From Eremophila alpestris peregrina (taxonomy: Eukaryota; Chordata; Aves; Passeriformes; Alaudidae), in contig WMCF01000014.1 in NCBI GenBank assembly GCA_009792885.1, positions 11,642,104 through 11,706,103 of the forward strand: a stretch of DNA of 64,000 nucleotides, in the 5' to 3' direction. The notes below the pieces were generated by a model. That model was not told the origin of the DNA and did no database searches. It worked only from the letters and a program-made list of their open reading frames with translations. Each line of letters opens with the position of its first letter. Within the stretch, counting starts at the first letter, position 1. Of the stretch, positions 1 to 13,000 are shown piece after piece. A program made the position numbers and the translations under genes.

Positions 1-103
1 ATTGCTAGTTGGTGGCTCACCTAATTCCAGGTGTCTTGATAGGAGAAAATCAGGTCCGGACCTCCCTGTGGCTTTCACCGGCCACTCTCAGCTACACCAA
101 CGC
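1..103. other. unassigned sequence left of assembly gap
   Basis: A 103-base piece ahead of the gap. No open frame or repeat is recognised with confidence. It could be flanking DNA or the internal part of the retroviral element whose LTR lies right of the gap. The gap hides the junction. Confidence 0.4.
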
Positions 104-148
104 NNNNNNNNNNNNNNNNNNNNNNNNNNNNNNNNNNNNNNNNNNNNN
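104..148. other. assembly gap (45 N)
   Basis: A run of 45 N. It falls exactly where one end of the probable LTR, and any target-site duplication or primer-binding site, would be. Confidence 0.99.
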
Positions 149-697
149 TAGTCGAGATGGTCAAAACACACACAAACTACTTCCTTAAAAACTTCTAGGG
201 CTCCAAGTGTCAGGACTTTATTATCTATCAGTCTTTCATATCAATCAGAAGGCTTCAGGCACCAACACCTTGTTACTTAGCAGTCTCTAGCTTATTTCCC
301 AAATGCAGCTCCAGGCAGCTCTCAGGGTCTGTCCATTCATGCCAGCAGCCAGTCAGTCAGTTGTCCTTCTTCTCTCTTCTTTCTCACAGCACCAGCTCAC
401 TCCAGCCTGGAGCCCAGCCCCTGTCCTTGTCAGTTCCTGGTACAAGGTCTTACCTTATCTGTCCCTTGCACCACCTCCTGTCCCTGGGTCTGCACAGCAC
501 AGCAGCAGACTCCAACTGAGCTGCAACTGCAACCAACCCAAGCCCTCTCAGCCAGCTCACTCTTTATCACACCCATAGCTGGGAGAGCAAGGCTGTTCCT
601 ACTCTAGGATAATTAACACAGCTGCAATACATCAGAGGCAAGATTACCTTTGGTACCAGCTCTTTGTTTCCCCACACTCATTACCTATCTTACCACA
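149..697 (-). mobile_element. probable endogenous retrovirus LTR (minus strand)
   Basis: Read on the minus strand, this block starts with TGTGGTAAGATAGG at 697, carries a TATA-like GATAAAGAG near 562-570, and has an AATAAA poly-A signal at 217-222 about 70 bases before the gap. That order (TG start, TATA-like box, poly-A signal, short U5-like tail) is the architecture of a retroviral LTR of about 550 bp. No gag, pol or env frame is seen next to it, so a solo LTR is the simplest reading. The far end lies in or beside the N run, so the terminal CA, the primer-binding site and the target duplication cannot be checked. I infer an ERVL- or ERVK-type bird LTR from size and layout but cannot assign a family. 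The 91-codon plus-strand open frame at 303-578 is a by-product. Confidence 0.45.
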
Positions 698-1133
698 ATA
701 AAGTATCTGCAGAAGGGTGAAGCCTCTGAGCAAGAGCACCCCGTGTCTTTTTCCTTAGTAGTGTCATGTAGCAAAGAAGTGAAAAATCCTTCCTGATGTT
801 GACCCTTTCTTAGCATAATCCATCATCAACCACAGTCAGTAATTTCACAGTCTCACCTTCTTGAGATCTATGCCACTGTCAAAAGGTCAGACTTTGAGAA
901 ACCTGGAGGACTGGCCAATTGTGTTTTCCTGGGTCTTGGCTAAAAAATCTGCATTTAAGCCCAGGTGGGTGCAGGTGCCTATGGTGGTGTGTGTGGTTCC
1001 CAGTTATGGGAGGTCAGAGACTGCTGCTGCTTCCAGCAGCTCCTGCTCATCCTGGCCACCACAGCTAGTGGGGAAGCTGCTCTGGGAGCTGTCAGATCGA
1101 CCCATGTGAGTGTGTCTGAACATCCTATTGCTT
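698..1133. other. unique non-coding sequence
   Basis: Nothing recognised. Two short overlapping open frames (861-1109 and 965-1195) show no family resemblance, and one runs into the CR1 relic that follows. Confidence 0.6.
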
Positions 1134-1303
1134 GGTTGGGTTGCCCAGAGAAGTTGTGGGTGTTCTATCCCTGGAAGTGTTCAGGGCTGGGCTAGATAAG
1201 ACTTTGAGCAACCTGGTCTACTGGAATTTGTCCCTGCCTGTGGCAAGGGGTTGGCATGAGATGATCCTAGGACCCTTACAACCCTAACCATTTTGTGGGA
1301 TAG
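1134..1303 (+). mobile_element. CR1 LINE fragment, 3' end
   Basis: About 170 bases match the end of CR1 in order: GGTTGCCCAGAGAAGTTGT, then CCCTGGAAGTGTTCA, TTTGAGCAACCTGGTCTA, a TGTCCCTGCC segment and GATGATCCTAGGACCCTTAC. The terminal ATTCTATG octamers are worn down to ATTTTGTGGGATAG. The copy is 5'-truncated, as most CR1 insertions are, because reverse transcription starts at the 3' end and stops early. It is older than the copy at 25.6 kb, judging by substitutions. Orientation is plus. No coding capacity remains. Confidence 0.9.
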
Positions 1304-4300
1304 GGGTCTGTGGGTGAGGCCCCAGGAAGAGAACTCCAGGGAGTGCCCTGTGAAAGTGCCCAGAAGCAGCACTACTAGAGGAGGTAGTTCAGGACTCAGC
1401 CTTGCTCAGCAAATATCTCTTGAGAAAGTTTTGAGGCTTTTTATTTTTACCTGCACCTGCTCCTATTTGGACATTTTTCCTCCTGGTCTCCCTGGGATTC
1501 CCAGTCAGAGCAGACAGTGAGATATGCAATGGCAAAGATTAAGGGATTATATCTGACTCCTTGGGATACTGAAGCTTGACTATAAGCTCTGTTGTTCTGC
1601 CAGGAGAGGGGAATTAATCTGTTTTCTGCTATGCTGCGTTCAGTTTTGCTGATCTGTACTTTGGCTGTTTAGCTGTTGCCTGGAAGGGACAGTGCTCCTG
1701 ATGATCCTTCAGTAGAGAAGCTTTGCAGCATGTTTGCTACAGAGTTGGCTGGTATGAGCAGTGTCATTTTGAAAACACAATCAGAATGGGAAGGAAACTT
1801 CTAGCTTTGCCCAGGCTATGACTGCAAACAACTAAAATGTGGTGTGCCCTGGGGCCTCCAGCCTGTGTCATCACAAGGTTCAGTAGGCAGCAGTTTGTGG
1901 CTCCTCAGGGGCAGTGGTTTCAAAGTGGTAACAGGGATGTTCTGGGCTGCAGCCAGACCTGAGTCCCTCTTGGCTGGATGAAGAAGCGCAGCAGGGCCAA
2001 ATGTATCTGTGGTGGCTCAGAAACCAGAAGAATGCTTGTGGTAGTAGTGGGTTGGCTGGATTTTTCACTCATTTATACCACCTCTGAGCTATGTTGTCTT
2101 CCCATCACCCTGATATGTGGCCACAGGAGAGCTCTGGTAGACAGACTGGGGGCTCGGGGTGGCTGTAAGAAAACATTCCTCGTCTCTCTTCCACTAAATG
2201 TATAACACTTGGTATGGTGATCTGTGTGTTTAATCAAAGGCTTCAGTCTGTATTGCAGGTAGCTTTTGGAGGAAAAGACACTTCACTAGTTAGCCAAAGG
2301 TGTCCTGGTTAATGTTCAGCTTGTAAATTTGATGCTCTTACTAATTCTATTTATGAAGATGAGTGATTTCCCATAATGTCCCATCCCTCATACAGACTGT
2401 GATGCTTCTGGGTTTTCTTTCTGCCTGTTCCCTCCAGACAAGTGGCACAGCTGTTCATGCTGTGATGTGATTATTTGAATTGGCACCCAGTACAGCCACT
2501 GCAGAGGATCTCTCTGCCTGAGCACTGAGGGGTGGTAAATGTGTCTCCTTCTCAGGGCTGTGCTGCTACATAGAGCTTGGCTTGGACCTGTTAATCACTT
2601 GGAGGGAGCTTGGACAGGGTCCTACCATGGCGAGATGAAGGGAAAGTTTTGTTATGAATTTGGTCCTTTCACCTCTCTTCTCCACATAATAGTCAACTTC
2701 TTTCAACAATGCCCTAACCCCATCTTAGATGAGCCAGTAAAACTATCTGTATGCTTAAGGTGAGACCTGTTTATAGAGGAAACACAAGGGGAATGGGCAT
2801 GGTTGTAGAAGCTTTTTGTCCAATGTCCTGAATCCCAGCCTGGGACCTGAACAGGGCATGTGAAAAATGCTTCACAAGAGCCTGGAAGAGGAGACAGGTT
2901 TGGGGATCTGGGGGGAAACCTGACTGCTGCTGCCCCAGTGTCTTTCCTGCCTTCCAGGGCTCTACTCACATTTGCTCCCTGGCACCTCCTGGTGTGGCAA
3001 GACCCTTCTTCTGAGCTCCTCCAAATCCCTCTGGATATTAATAATGCAGAGAAAAAACAAACCTGACTGCAGGGAGAGAAAAACACTTTCAAAGTAGGGA
3101 AAGACAAATGCCTGTGTATGAGAACAAATCAATTTGTTTGTAATGTGTAAGACTACATTAATTTTGTTAATATTTGTAAGATGACTTGGTTCAGCTGCTG
3201 GAGTTGAGGCATATGGGATCAATAACAAGAACTCAAAGAAAACAGCAAGTACGTAAACAACAGGGGGTAACTCAGCAGAAATCAAGCATCTACTTCTTTG
3301 TTAATTAAAAGCTAATCCCTAATTCTAAGCTTCTGGTGGTTCATATTTCCTCTAAGGATTTTGGTCACTCTTCCCAGCTGTGGCTTGGGTTTTGATGGTG
3401 CCAGGCCTGGGCTTGTGGTTGTGCTTAGTGTTACATGTGTGTGTGTCCCACTGCTGCCAGTGTGGTCTGTGCCAAGTTTGTGCCTGTGTGTAAACTTTTG
3501 TGGGATGGCAGCTCTGCAGGAGATGAGCCCTGAATGGCACTGGGCATGGAGACTGGAGGGATTGCATTTGCATGCCTGCCTCCCTCCAGCAGCCTCATCT
3601 GTTGCTGACACCACCCAAGGGAATGGAGGGTGGTGCTCCCTTCCTTTCCTAAGCACCTCGTGTCTCCTGATCCTGCACCCAGGTATTTTGGGCGTTACTG
3701 AGACATGGTGAGACCCAGCCTTCTAGTTAAAATCAAGGAGAGACTTGGTTTTAACTAGGCTGGTGGCTTTTCTAAGTGAAGAGTAAAACACCTTCACACC
3801 CGAGTGACTCCAGGAAGCCTGGGAACCTGTGCAGGCTGGGATGGGGAGTGTTACAGCAGGGGCTTCACTGGCACAGGCTGTGATGGTGGCCTAGAGGGAA
3901 GTGTGTGCCCCCACACACATACCCTGGCAGTTCACCTCTTCTCCCCCAGGCTGATCTGTACAGGAGCAGCAAGGTTCTCAGTGATCCTGCTTCCACTCCT
4001 CTGGGAAGGCAAGTGCCTCTCCAGCCCAGGGTTTGGCGTCAGTCCATGTCTGCAACTGTCATTAAGCTGAGATCACACTGGAAGGATAAGCACCAGTGAC
4101 AACCAGGATTGCTTATCACCTTGGCAGTGGGGGTGTTATTATAAGCCCCATTACTCATATGTTATCATCATACTATCATATAATTCTATATAATTGCCAT
4201 TATCTAACTATATATTTATGTGCACACCTTAAGTGACCAGTTTCTTCCCAAATGTGGTTATGCTCCAGTGTGAGACTAAAGTACTTGGCTGTCAGAGGCC

Positions 4301-7300
4301 TGGAGAAGTCCGGGGGTGATAAGCTGTGTAGGACATTGCTTTGTTGGGGGAGGATGGAGGCGTTTTCTGGGGGAAGATGAAGTTATTTTGCTCTTTGCAA
4401 ATCATGTGTCACCATCACCTGTGTCCCCCCTAACCCTGGCTCATTCTTTGAAATGACAGTGATTTTGGCTGAAGATGTGCCCTCTGCCTCTTGTTACGGG
4501 ATTTTGCACATCCAAAGCTTCCTGTAAAGCTGGCCCTGATGTGGGCCTGCTAGGATTGCTGCGGGGCTCCAGCATTCCCGTGGCTTGGCAGGACAGAGGA
4601 AGAAGAGACTGCTTTATACTCTGTGGACTATGTCAAGCAAAGTATAATAGCTCCCTCCCCAAGATTTGTTTTAAAAAATGGATGCTAATGTACTAAAAGC
4701 AAAGATGCCATTTATTTTTAAATAGGGTTTAAGTAGAAACCATTTGCACTGTTTCATGCTGTATCATTTGTGTCTCACTTATATCTTTGGGAAAGCAGTG
4801 GAGGAAAGATGTACAAGTCCAAGGTGGGAAAGAGAGAGGAAAAAGAAAAACCAAATCTTGCCTTGGATGTAGGATTCTGCAGTTTACTGTCCTGGTACAC
4901 TCAGTAAATCCATGGGCTCCATTTGGTGCATGTCTAGGCTAAACTGGTATTAATAATAATATCTCTAATATTGAGAGTCAAATGCCTTGGGATAAAACAC
5001 AGCTCACCACCCTCCTTGCAGCCCTGAGGAGCACAGGGCAGGTGATGTGTGATGAGTGCAGGAGCAGCGACTGCTCACCAGTGACTTTGTGCAGAGGAGA
5101 AAGTGAGTGTGGGAAGGGAGATGAGCAAGAGGGAAACAGTGATGAGTGTCAGGGAGATCTGTCCTGCACTTTTAAAGTTCTCCTTGTCCATCATAGCCAC
5201 CACTGGAATGTTACTGCAGGTTGTGCTACATCACCTCTGTTCCCAGGAAGCAAAGGAGCTGCCAGCAAAGCTGCAGAGAGGCATCAAGTGCTGGCTGTGC
5301 TCCTTGCACTGAATCTCCTGCCTGTGTCATGGCATGGAGACTACTTGTGAGAGATTACATGGGTGAACAGGCAAAACTGGGGCCAGGAAACAAAAAGCAG
5401 ATTACAATAATTTGCTCAAAGGCAAAAAAACCAATGTGGGATTATTGCCAGCTGATTTCATGAAGTGATTTAACTGTTTTCCTTTACTGTTGCCCAGTCT
5501 CTGCTGGGAAATATTTGATGTGGGCACACTGTCAGACTTTATGCTCCTGGAGGAATCAGAAGTGATTCTGGATGTTGGAGGTGGGTATTGAGGATCTGGA
5601 AGCTGGGAGGGGTAGCTCGGGGACTGGCACATGGATGGACACCACAGCATGAATTACCCCATGGAGACCTGCCTGTGTTGCTGACCTGTGTTGGTGTTGG
5701 CCCCACAGGGCACAAGAGAGGTACAGCTACTCACAGAGGGGGGGTATGTGGGGACCCTTCTGCCCTGCTGCATTGGGGTGTCATATGAGGTCATGCCTTT
5801 TTCCTAGTGGATCCAGCACTGGGGTGGGACAGAGCCCTGAGCTGACATCTTAGACACCAGTGCCTAATCTTCTTTGGGGAAATTTTTCAAGCCTGAATTG
5901 GGACTTCAGGTGGGCACATCTTCCTTGACTTGACCCTGCAGATGGGGCTTTGCTGCATAACTCTTGTAGGCACCTGACTTGAACATCCTTGAGCAATAGT
6001 GGGAGGTGGTGTTTATGTTCTTGTCTCTCCCTGTTCTCCTCCCCCACTTCCCCCAAAGATCTTCCTAGAGTGGCCTCAAGGATGGGTGAAGCCAAGACAC
6101 TGGGCAGAGCCACATTCCTGCTCCAGAAAGTAGGATACCCTTTTTCTCAGAGGTGTGGATCCACCATGGTCATGCACTCTGCCACAACTGGGCCAAGTCT
6201 GGGGGCTCTCAACAGTGAGAACAAGAGTCTTGGAGGGGTTGCAAAGGAAATTCAATCATGCCTGTGTGTGGACTTGCTGACTGGATGATGGGGCACCTCA
6301 TGGCTTCTGACTGAGCAAGTGCCAGCTCCCCAAATCTGGGAAGAGAGGGGTAGGAGGGGATGGGGCCAATGCAAGCTGCCAGATGGGGTCCATCTCTCTT
6401 CTCTGACCTCTAGCAAGAGTGGGAATAGAAATGGAATAAACTAGTGAGGTTTAGCCCTACACTGATCCATACACAGCAATCCCCGCTTTGCAGCAGTGGG
6501 AGGGTTAAATACTGATTTGCAGCACAGCTGAGGGCACTGCTCCCCTGCCTGGCTGTGCTGCAGTGGTTGATTCTCTGGAAATAAGAGAAAAATTCAGCCA
6601 GAGGAAGTAGGTTATGTTCTCCAAATGCCATAACATCTGACACATCCAAACAGGGTTTGTGTTGCTGGGGTGATGCAACTTCCCATTAGCTGGGATAAGG
6701 GTTTTACCATGGATTGCTGTGCACTTCAGCTGTGATGTGTGAGGCTCTGTGGGAGCGAAACAGAGTTGCTTTTCATGGAAGTAAAAGGATGTCTCTGAAA
6801 TGCTTCAGACACTTCTCTGTATGGAAAATTTCACTATTACTTGGAGGAACAGAGCCTTTACAAGTCTGGAAACAACCTGGCTTTCTTCTGTGTACTGAAA
6901 GGCTTTCTAGGGACTTTTCTTTGCTGCTCTTCCCCTTTCTGCAGGTGTGACTCAAGGCAATGGCTAAGGGCAGGGTTAAGGGAAATCACTGATGTTCTTG
7001 CTCCTCTGCCAGGCAGCTGCCCCCCTCATGGGACAAAGCAGAGGACTAATCCAGAAGTTTCAGCTGAGTACCATTTTGGAGTCAAAGCAGCCTGAGTGCT
7101 CTGGAACTGCAGAAGCAGCCACTGTGGCAAGAGCCAAGGGGTGACCTTCCCAGCAGGTGGGAAATACAGCTGATGATGACAGCCAGTACTTTGCCTTTTA
7201 GGAAATTAATGTTTTATCTCTGAGTGGGCACCAGAAAACAGAGTTATATTTTTCCTGCTAAAGTTTTTATTTTCTTCTTGGCATGGGCTCTAAAGAGTCT

Positions 7301-8827
7301 GGAAATGCCAAGGATTCCCTTCTGCTCCCTGTGATGTTTCCCTGGGACTGCTGTTGGGTTGGATAGAAAGTTGGTGAGGTTGAAGAATGGCTACTGCTAG
7401 CAAATATCAGTGGGGTAGTGCTGCAGCAGGTTGGATTAAATGGTAGGAAAAAGAGAGAGAGGATGACATTGCAGCCTCTGAGTGAAATGGGGCTCTCTGA
7501 ACAGAATCACTGACAGTTAGCAGCAGACTTAACTGGGTCTGGGTGAGACATCAAAGGTCAGAGAGTGTATTTTGAAGGAGCAGCTTTAGCAGAGAGGAGA
7601 GCAGTCTTAACAGGGGAGGAGAAACACACACATAGACTGTATGAAAGAACTCCCTGTTTTCACTTAGCTGTATTTTCCCCCTGGTCTTTAGAAACCCAAT
7701 GCAGTGAAGGAAGGAACCTGGGCGGTGTTAGCTCAGAAGGGAGAAGGAAGACAGTTTAGCTAGCCAAGTCTGTGCAGCTTTAAGGTACAAAGCCCAGGTC
7801 TGCCAAAACGACCTCTGACTCTTTCAGGTTGCTGTCACCACTGGCAGCTCTCACATACTCACCCGCTGCCATGGGACTGGGGCTGCAGCTGGGGAAAGCT
7901 GCACCTCCCAGCTTACACCCCAGCCCTGCCCAGGTGGGTCCTGCCTGCAGAAGGTTGCTAGGGCAGGTTCTGGTTCCTGCACAGGCACCTGTGGCAGAGC
8001 AGGCTGCAGAGGAGAGATGAGATTTGGGGTTCCTCGAGTTGTGGCTGCTCTGGAATTAGTGTCAGGGGTTGGATGTTGAGGAGAGGACAGAAAAGGGGGA
8101 TTATGTGCATGTGATGCTAAACGCATCTGATGTCAAAGGGGAATTGTAACTGGAGCTCTGTCATATCTCATCCTTTGGTAAGAGGTGCTTGTGGTCTCCC
8201 CTTCTGCCAGTAAGCGGTTGGAAGGTGATTGTCATGGATACAAGACTGGGGAATTTGTGTCTTTCTCTTTACTTTCTGTGGCTGATTCAGGAGGGGCGCA
8301 AGGCTGGTGCTGGCAGGTTTGGGGCCCCCCAGGAAGAGTCAGGCAGCTTGCATAAGTGGGATATGTGTTCTATATTGTGTGGCATGAATACAAGCACTGT
8401 GCTGCTGTAGACAAAGGAGACACCTCAGTCCTATCCTATCATCCTCAGCTAAAGAACCAGCTTAAAAATGGAGCATGACAAATTATGTACCACAGTACAA
8501 CCTCCTCAGCTCCCCTTGAGCAGCACTGGAAGGCCCTTAAAATAACCTCTCCAGATAGCCACTGGTTGTCATTGCTTCCAGAGACTTATGAGGGGTGCAC
8601 ATTTTGAGAAGCTGCACAGCTGGGTGCCTCTGTGTGAGAAATAAAGCTGGGGAAAGTAAAGCTGTGAGCAGCCTCCTTGCTTCTAGTTCTTGTGCCACAG
8701 AAATTTTGTTGTCATACATTTTAGAGATCCTACTGTATGTTGCTCTTTCTACCTCTGGGTAGGAGGTGCCAATGGGCTGATAAAAGCAGGATATATGAGT
8801 GACCCTTCTGCCCCCTGAGAGGAGCTG
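1304..8827. other. unique non-coding sequence
   Basis: About 7.5 kb without a recognisable gene or clear repeat. Open frames are short (the longest is 134 codons, 2703-3107 minus), overlap on both strands and resemble no known protein. An AT-rich stretch lies at about 4130-4220. Small pieces richer in G+C occur near 5580-5720 and 7860-8040, without a CpG excess. Undetected lncRNA exons are possible. Confidence 0.6.
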
Positions 8828-9821
8828 TCATGGGATATGGTGTGGGGAAATGCACAGTGCATGGTCAGGTGGGTGACCGAAGTTGTCCATGGCCTCTAAG
8901 TGAACACTGAAAAGAGAATGAAGCAAGTCCAATGGGTTATTCCAGTTATTTTCTCTTCTCTGGCCTTCCACCCCATCAGGCAGGTGAGGAGGGCGTCTCT
9001 GTAGGTATGTCAGGACAGAGGGATGAGCTGGGGCAGCCAGAGACAATTCTGTCATGCAGATCAGTACAATTATATAAAACGTTGGTTCTAACAGAAAATA
9101 AAGCAAGAGAGAGGTTGATGGAAGAAACAGAGGCCGTAGAGCTGAAGAAGTGAGTGTTTGTAGGAGCACCCTGAAAAGCAGCTCTAAATTATCATTGGGA
9201 GAAAACAGCCCCATCAGAGGGGAGAAGACAGAGATGGTGTGTGGGTATGGAAGACCAAGGACAGACACCTGATAACTGAGGAAGGTTTTCAGAAAGCACA
9301 GTGCAGAGCACTCTGCTGACACCAAGTGTGTGTGACCCCTGCTGTTTTAAGCACAGCTTGAGAAAACGTCTACTAAAGAAACCAGGGGCCGGTGGAGGAA
9401 AGATGCTCTCGAGGAAGCATTTCCTGCTGGAGGTCTTGATTTGGGATGGACTGGAGATTGGGATGGACAGCAGCTGGCTGTGGGCTTTTCCAACAGACCG
9501 CTCTGTGCCACCTGGATGTACAACATTGACTGTTGGGAAAGCAAGAAGTGATATGAGGTAGACATGATAAAAAGGGTATAAAGAGAATTTGGAAATGGGG
9601 ACATCCCTCCAGCTTCTTGGGAAGGTAACACTCGCCTGCATGGCGGAACTTAGGAGGTTTTGGGCTCTATCTGTTTGGGTTTGTAAAGCTGCTGGACTGT
9701 GATGGGCAGCAAGCTGTATCCCAAGGGACTGATGTCCCGGGTAAAAGGGATTAACACTCCCGAGCAAAATGAATTCCCAGTCCCCAGAAGCTGCCCGCAG
9801 GCGGGGGTAAGCTGGGGGCAC
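8828..9821 (-). other. two adjacent long minus-strand open frames, no family recognised
   Basis: Two overlapping minus-strand frames of 209 codons (9192-9821) and 165 codons (8828-9325) together cover almost 1 kb. The first is the longest non-transposon open frame in the window. Both products are rich in Leu, Ser, Pro and His with no motif, signal peptide or regular membrane pattern that I recognise. The plus strand here is purine-rich, which depletes minus-strand stop codons, so length alone is weak evidence. The 209-codon frame partly overlaps the CpG-enriched patch to its right. I think chance is the likeliest explanation. A decayed retrogene or a lncRNA exon are the alternatives. Confidence 0.2.
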
Positions 9822-10060
9822 TCAGGTGGGCAGATGCCCATCGAGTTGCCAAGTGCAGTTTCTTGCTGCCATCTAGTGACGTTCACGGGTACCTAAAAAT
9901 GTCAAAAAATGCTTGGTTCTGGTGCCGGGCTGCGAGCGGAGTTGCTCAACTGGCAAAGACAGGCAGGGAAACAATCCTGAATCACCGTGGTGTCTGGATT
10001 CTGTATCTCCTACAAAACAACCGTGGGAAACTCCGGCACGCCAAGATGGTGGTCATGAAA
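9640..10060. promoter_or_regulatory. CpG-enriched patch, candidate regulatory element
   Basis: By eye there are about 15 CpG dinucleotides between 9735 and 10060, whereas most of the surrounding DNA has one or two per several hundred bases. The patch contains a CTCF-like site (9863-9880) and a YY1-like site, CCAAGATGGTGGTC (10041-10054). This could be a small promoter or insulator kept unmethylated in the germline. It is too small and not GC-rich enough to be a classic CpG island. Confidence 0.35.
9863..9880 (-). promoter_or_regulatory. CTCF-like binding site
   Basis: The minus strand reads GTCACTAGATGGCAGCAA. This follows the CTCF core pattern CCA(C/G)(T/C)AG(A/G)(G/T)GGC(A/G), except for T in place of the first C. 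Motif match only; occupancy is unknown. Confidence 0.4.
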
Positions 10061-13000
10061 CGTATTTGTTATTGGATAAAGGCATAAGTTTTTTCCCAGA
10101 TTTGAGACAAAATTAAAGCTGTTATTTTCCCTCCCATGGCATTGAGGCTCTGCTTTGGAGCAGGTTGGCTTTGCTTGGCTGTGCTCATTCCTTGTAACAG
10201 TGCCCCTGGTGATGCCCCTGGCAGGACAAGGGGCCCCCAAGATAAACTTTGCTAATGAATCTGGAATGATCTCAATAAAAAGGGGGAACATTTATTATTA
10301 TTTATTTTTGTACTTTCAGATGCTTCAGGTTTCCCCAATAATGATGTTTCATGACCCAGGATATTTTTTCCCATGGAGAAGTAAGGCAGACCTAGAAAAA
10401 CAGACAATTAGGGCATTAATGGATTGTTTAAATGGTTTAATGGGATCACATAAATCTTGACCTCCCAGCTCTATAAAATTTATAGGATTTCAATTAATCT
10501 TAACTTATAACTGGACTTTCTTGAGCTTGCAGGCGAAAATCTCTGCATTTTTTACAGAAATTAAAGAAGCTTCTATCAATTCTGATGAGGCCAAATTTTC
10601 ACTATAAAACTTGAGTCCTTTTACTGCTTCAAAATAAAAACATGATGAAGATAATATTTTTATTTTGGAAACATTTTTTTAGAATGCTTCCTTTAGCTTC
10701 TTTGTGTGTGCTACTGCTGTGGCTTGTTCTTCCCAGTATGATATGGGTACTCAAACCTTTCTCCTGTGTCTCTAAATATCCTTGATAAAAATCACCTTTG
10801 CATCCTGTTACCACCTAGCAGGCTTCTTCCCTCCACCTCCAAACAGCATCTTGCAAGATCTGTGATGGAAACAGTACATATTACAATATATTACACAGTG
10901 ACTTTTCCTCACATCCTCTTTTTCTGTGCCTTCCTCCCAGCCTGAAGCTTTGCAGGGAGGCCCACTAAGAGGTCTTCAGCTGCTGAAAGCAGGATGCCTA
11001 GAAATACTGTAGGTGTCTCATTACCTTTCTTTCAGTCTTTTTTGTTCCCTGGCATCTCAAGGAGTGGTGGTGCCAACGGTGATAAATCATTGCTGCTGCT
11101 GGTGTCTTTGGGGGCAGCTGTAGTAATTACTTGGAGTGACCCTTGCTTTCAGCCATCACAAAAAACCTTGCCATCATCCCAGAAGAGCTTAAATCCTTGA
11201 TAAGATGCAAACTGCTGGCACCAAGGGCAGTGCATGTAGCCAAAGAGGAATATAACACTCTAGCTACTGCTCTGCAACTGGCGTATTTTTAAAACAAGGT
11301 TAATGATCCCTTGTTAAAAAGGGAGTAAATGTGTAATGGCTTAAAATGTGGTGACTGTTTATCCATCTATAATGCTTTAAAGATTGTTACAAGGGAATTA
11401 GAGATGACAGTCCCCTTCATTGGACTTGGGAGGCTTGTTTGGACACGGGAAGGTGATGTGTGTGTGACCCCAGAGGAGCTGACAGTGCACTCAGGTGGGG
11501 ATGTGAGAGGTGAATTGGGGCTGCTGGTGGGTCAGGCAGCCTCATGAGGGGATGGTGGTGAAGTACTTCCCTGCTCTGAAGGTGGATCTATCTTTGCCAT
11601 GATAGGTTTGCTATACTTTTTGACCACTGGGGAAGTACAAGATAGGACAGAGGTAAAGTTGAAAAACTCCTGGAGGAGTACAGGTGAGACTAAGGTGATG
11701 AAAGGTACACAAAAAGCAGAGCAGTGACTTTCACAAGGTGAGCCATGTGCCATTTCCACACCTGCCTTGTGCAGACAGGCCAAACTTTCCCTTCCTGGGC
11801 ATGTACCATGGCAGTGCATAACTAATGAGGTCCATCTGGGTTTGATGAGCCCCTGTTTTGCCCCAATTTGTCCCCAGTAAGAAGCAGGAAAGATGTACCT
11901 GCAAGCTTTTAGGCTTGTGGCTGAGGAGGCTGCAGCGTGGGGGCAGCAGTGCTGCTGCTGGGCACAGCCAGCTCCTGGTGGCCACTGCATCCCTCCTTTG
12001 CTGCTCCCATCAGGAGGCCTGCTTGGTGAAACATCTGAACTTTAATTCTGGAGCAGGGTAGAACTTTGGGTGCTATAGGATAAATGTGTCCTCTGCAGAA
12101 GTGGACCAAGAGTCCACTTGATGACGAAGAGTCACTACTCAGGAAGGATTTTGCACTTTGTCTTGTCCCACTGAGACCATCTGGAGGAATTTAGCCCACA
12201 GATACCAAACCCTGGGCATGCAGTACCCAACAGGTTTAATAATGGCAAGCTATGAGTGGAAAAGACTCTCATGGAGCATTATCCACCACACATGGTGCAT
12301 GTCCACAGTACAAACCAGACCCAATTTGTAAATAGGAGTATTACTCTTGGAACAGTTTTCCTGGGCTGTATGGCGAAATCTCCATTGTTTTAAGTTGCCA
12401 AATCAAAATGCAACGTCTTTCCCAAAGTCATGGTGTAACAAAGCCATGAGTAACTGGGCTCAGGGCATAGCAAGAACAGCAGTATATACCTCAAACTTAT
12501 TAGATGATAGTTCATAAGACTCTTCTGTTGCTGATGTTAAATCCTAATGCTTGCAATATCTGCCTTGCAAAGAATTATTCCCAGAGCTGTTCTATGTTAC
12601 TCCTTACCTTTTGCTAGTATAAGGATAGGGGAGCAGAATCTAGCAGAGGTCACACTCAAGTTCTTGCCCTCTATCATCTCTTTTCCCCCAATATATCTGA
12701 GGATTCAGAAATGACCACCTGGCTTCAATGAATCAAATCAGAGATTGACTCCAGTGAAGTAACATATGAGGCAGAGGAAAAAAAGAATTATTATATTATA
12801 TACAAAGTCCCATTCACAACCTTTCCTCATGCTAGGAACCATACACATGTTAAGCATTCAGATCAACTTCACAGCCAGCTGCATCAGAGGACCAAAACCG
12901 GGACCTCAAAACTCCTTGTAAAACTAATGGAAAACATCTGAGAAAGTGCTCTGCTTTACTTACATGGCAGGCAGAAAACTGCATGTCTTCTGGAGTTTGG

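Noticed and set aside
303..578. 91-codon plus-strand open frame
   Set aside because: It lies inside the minus-strand LTR-like block and resembles no protein.
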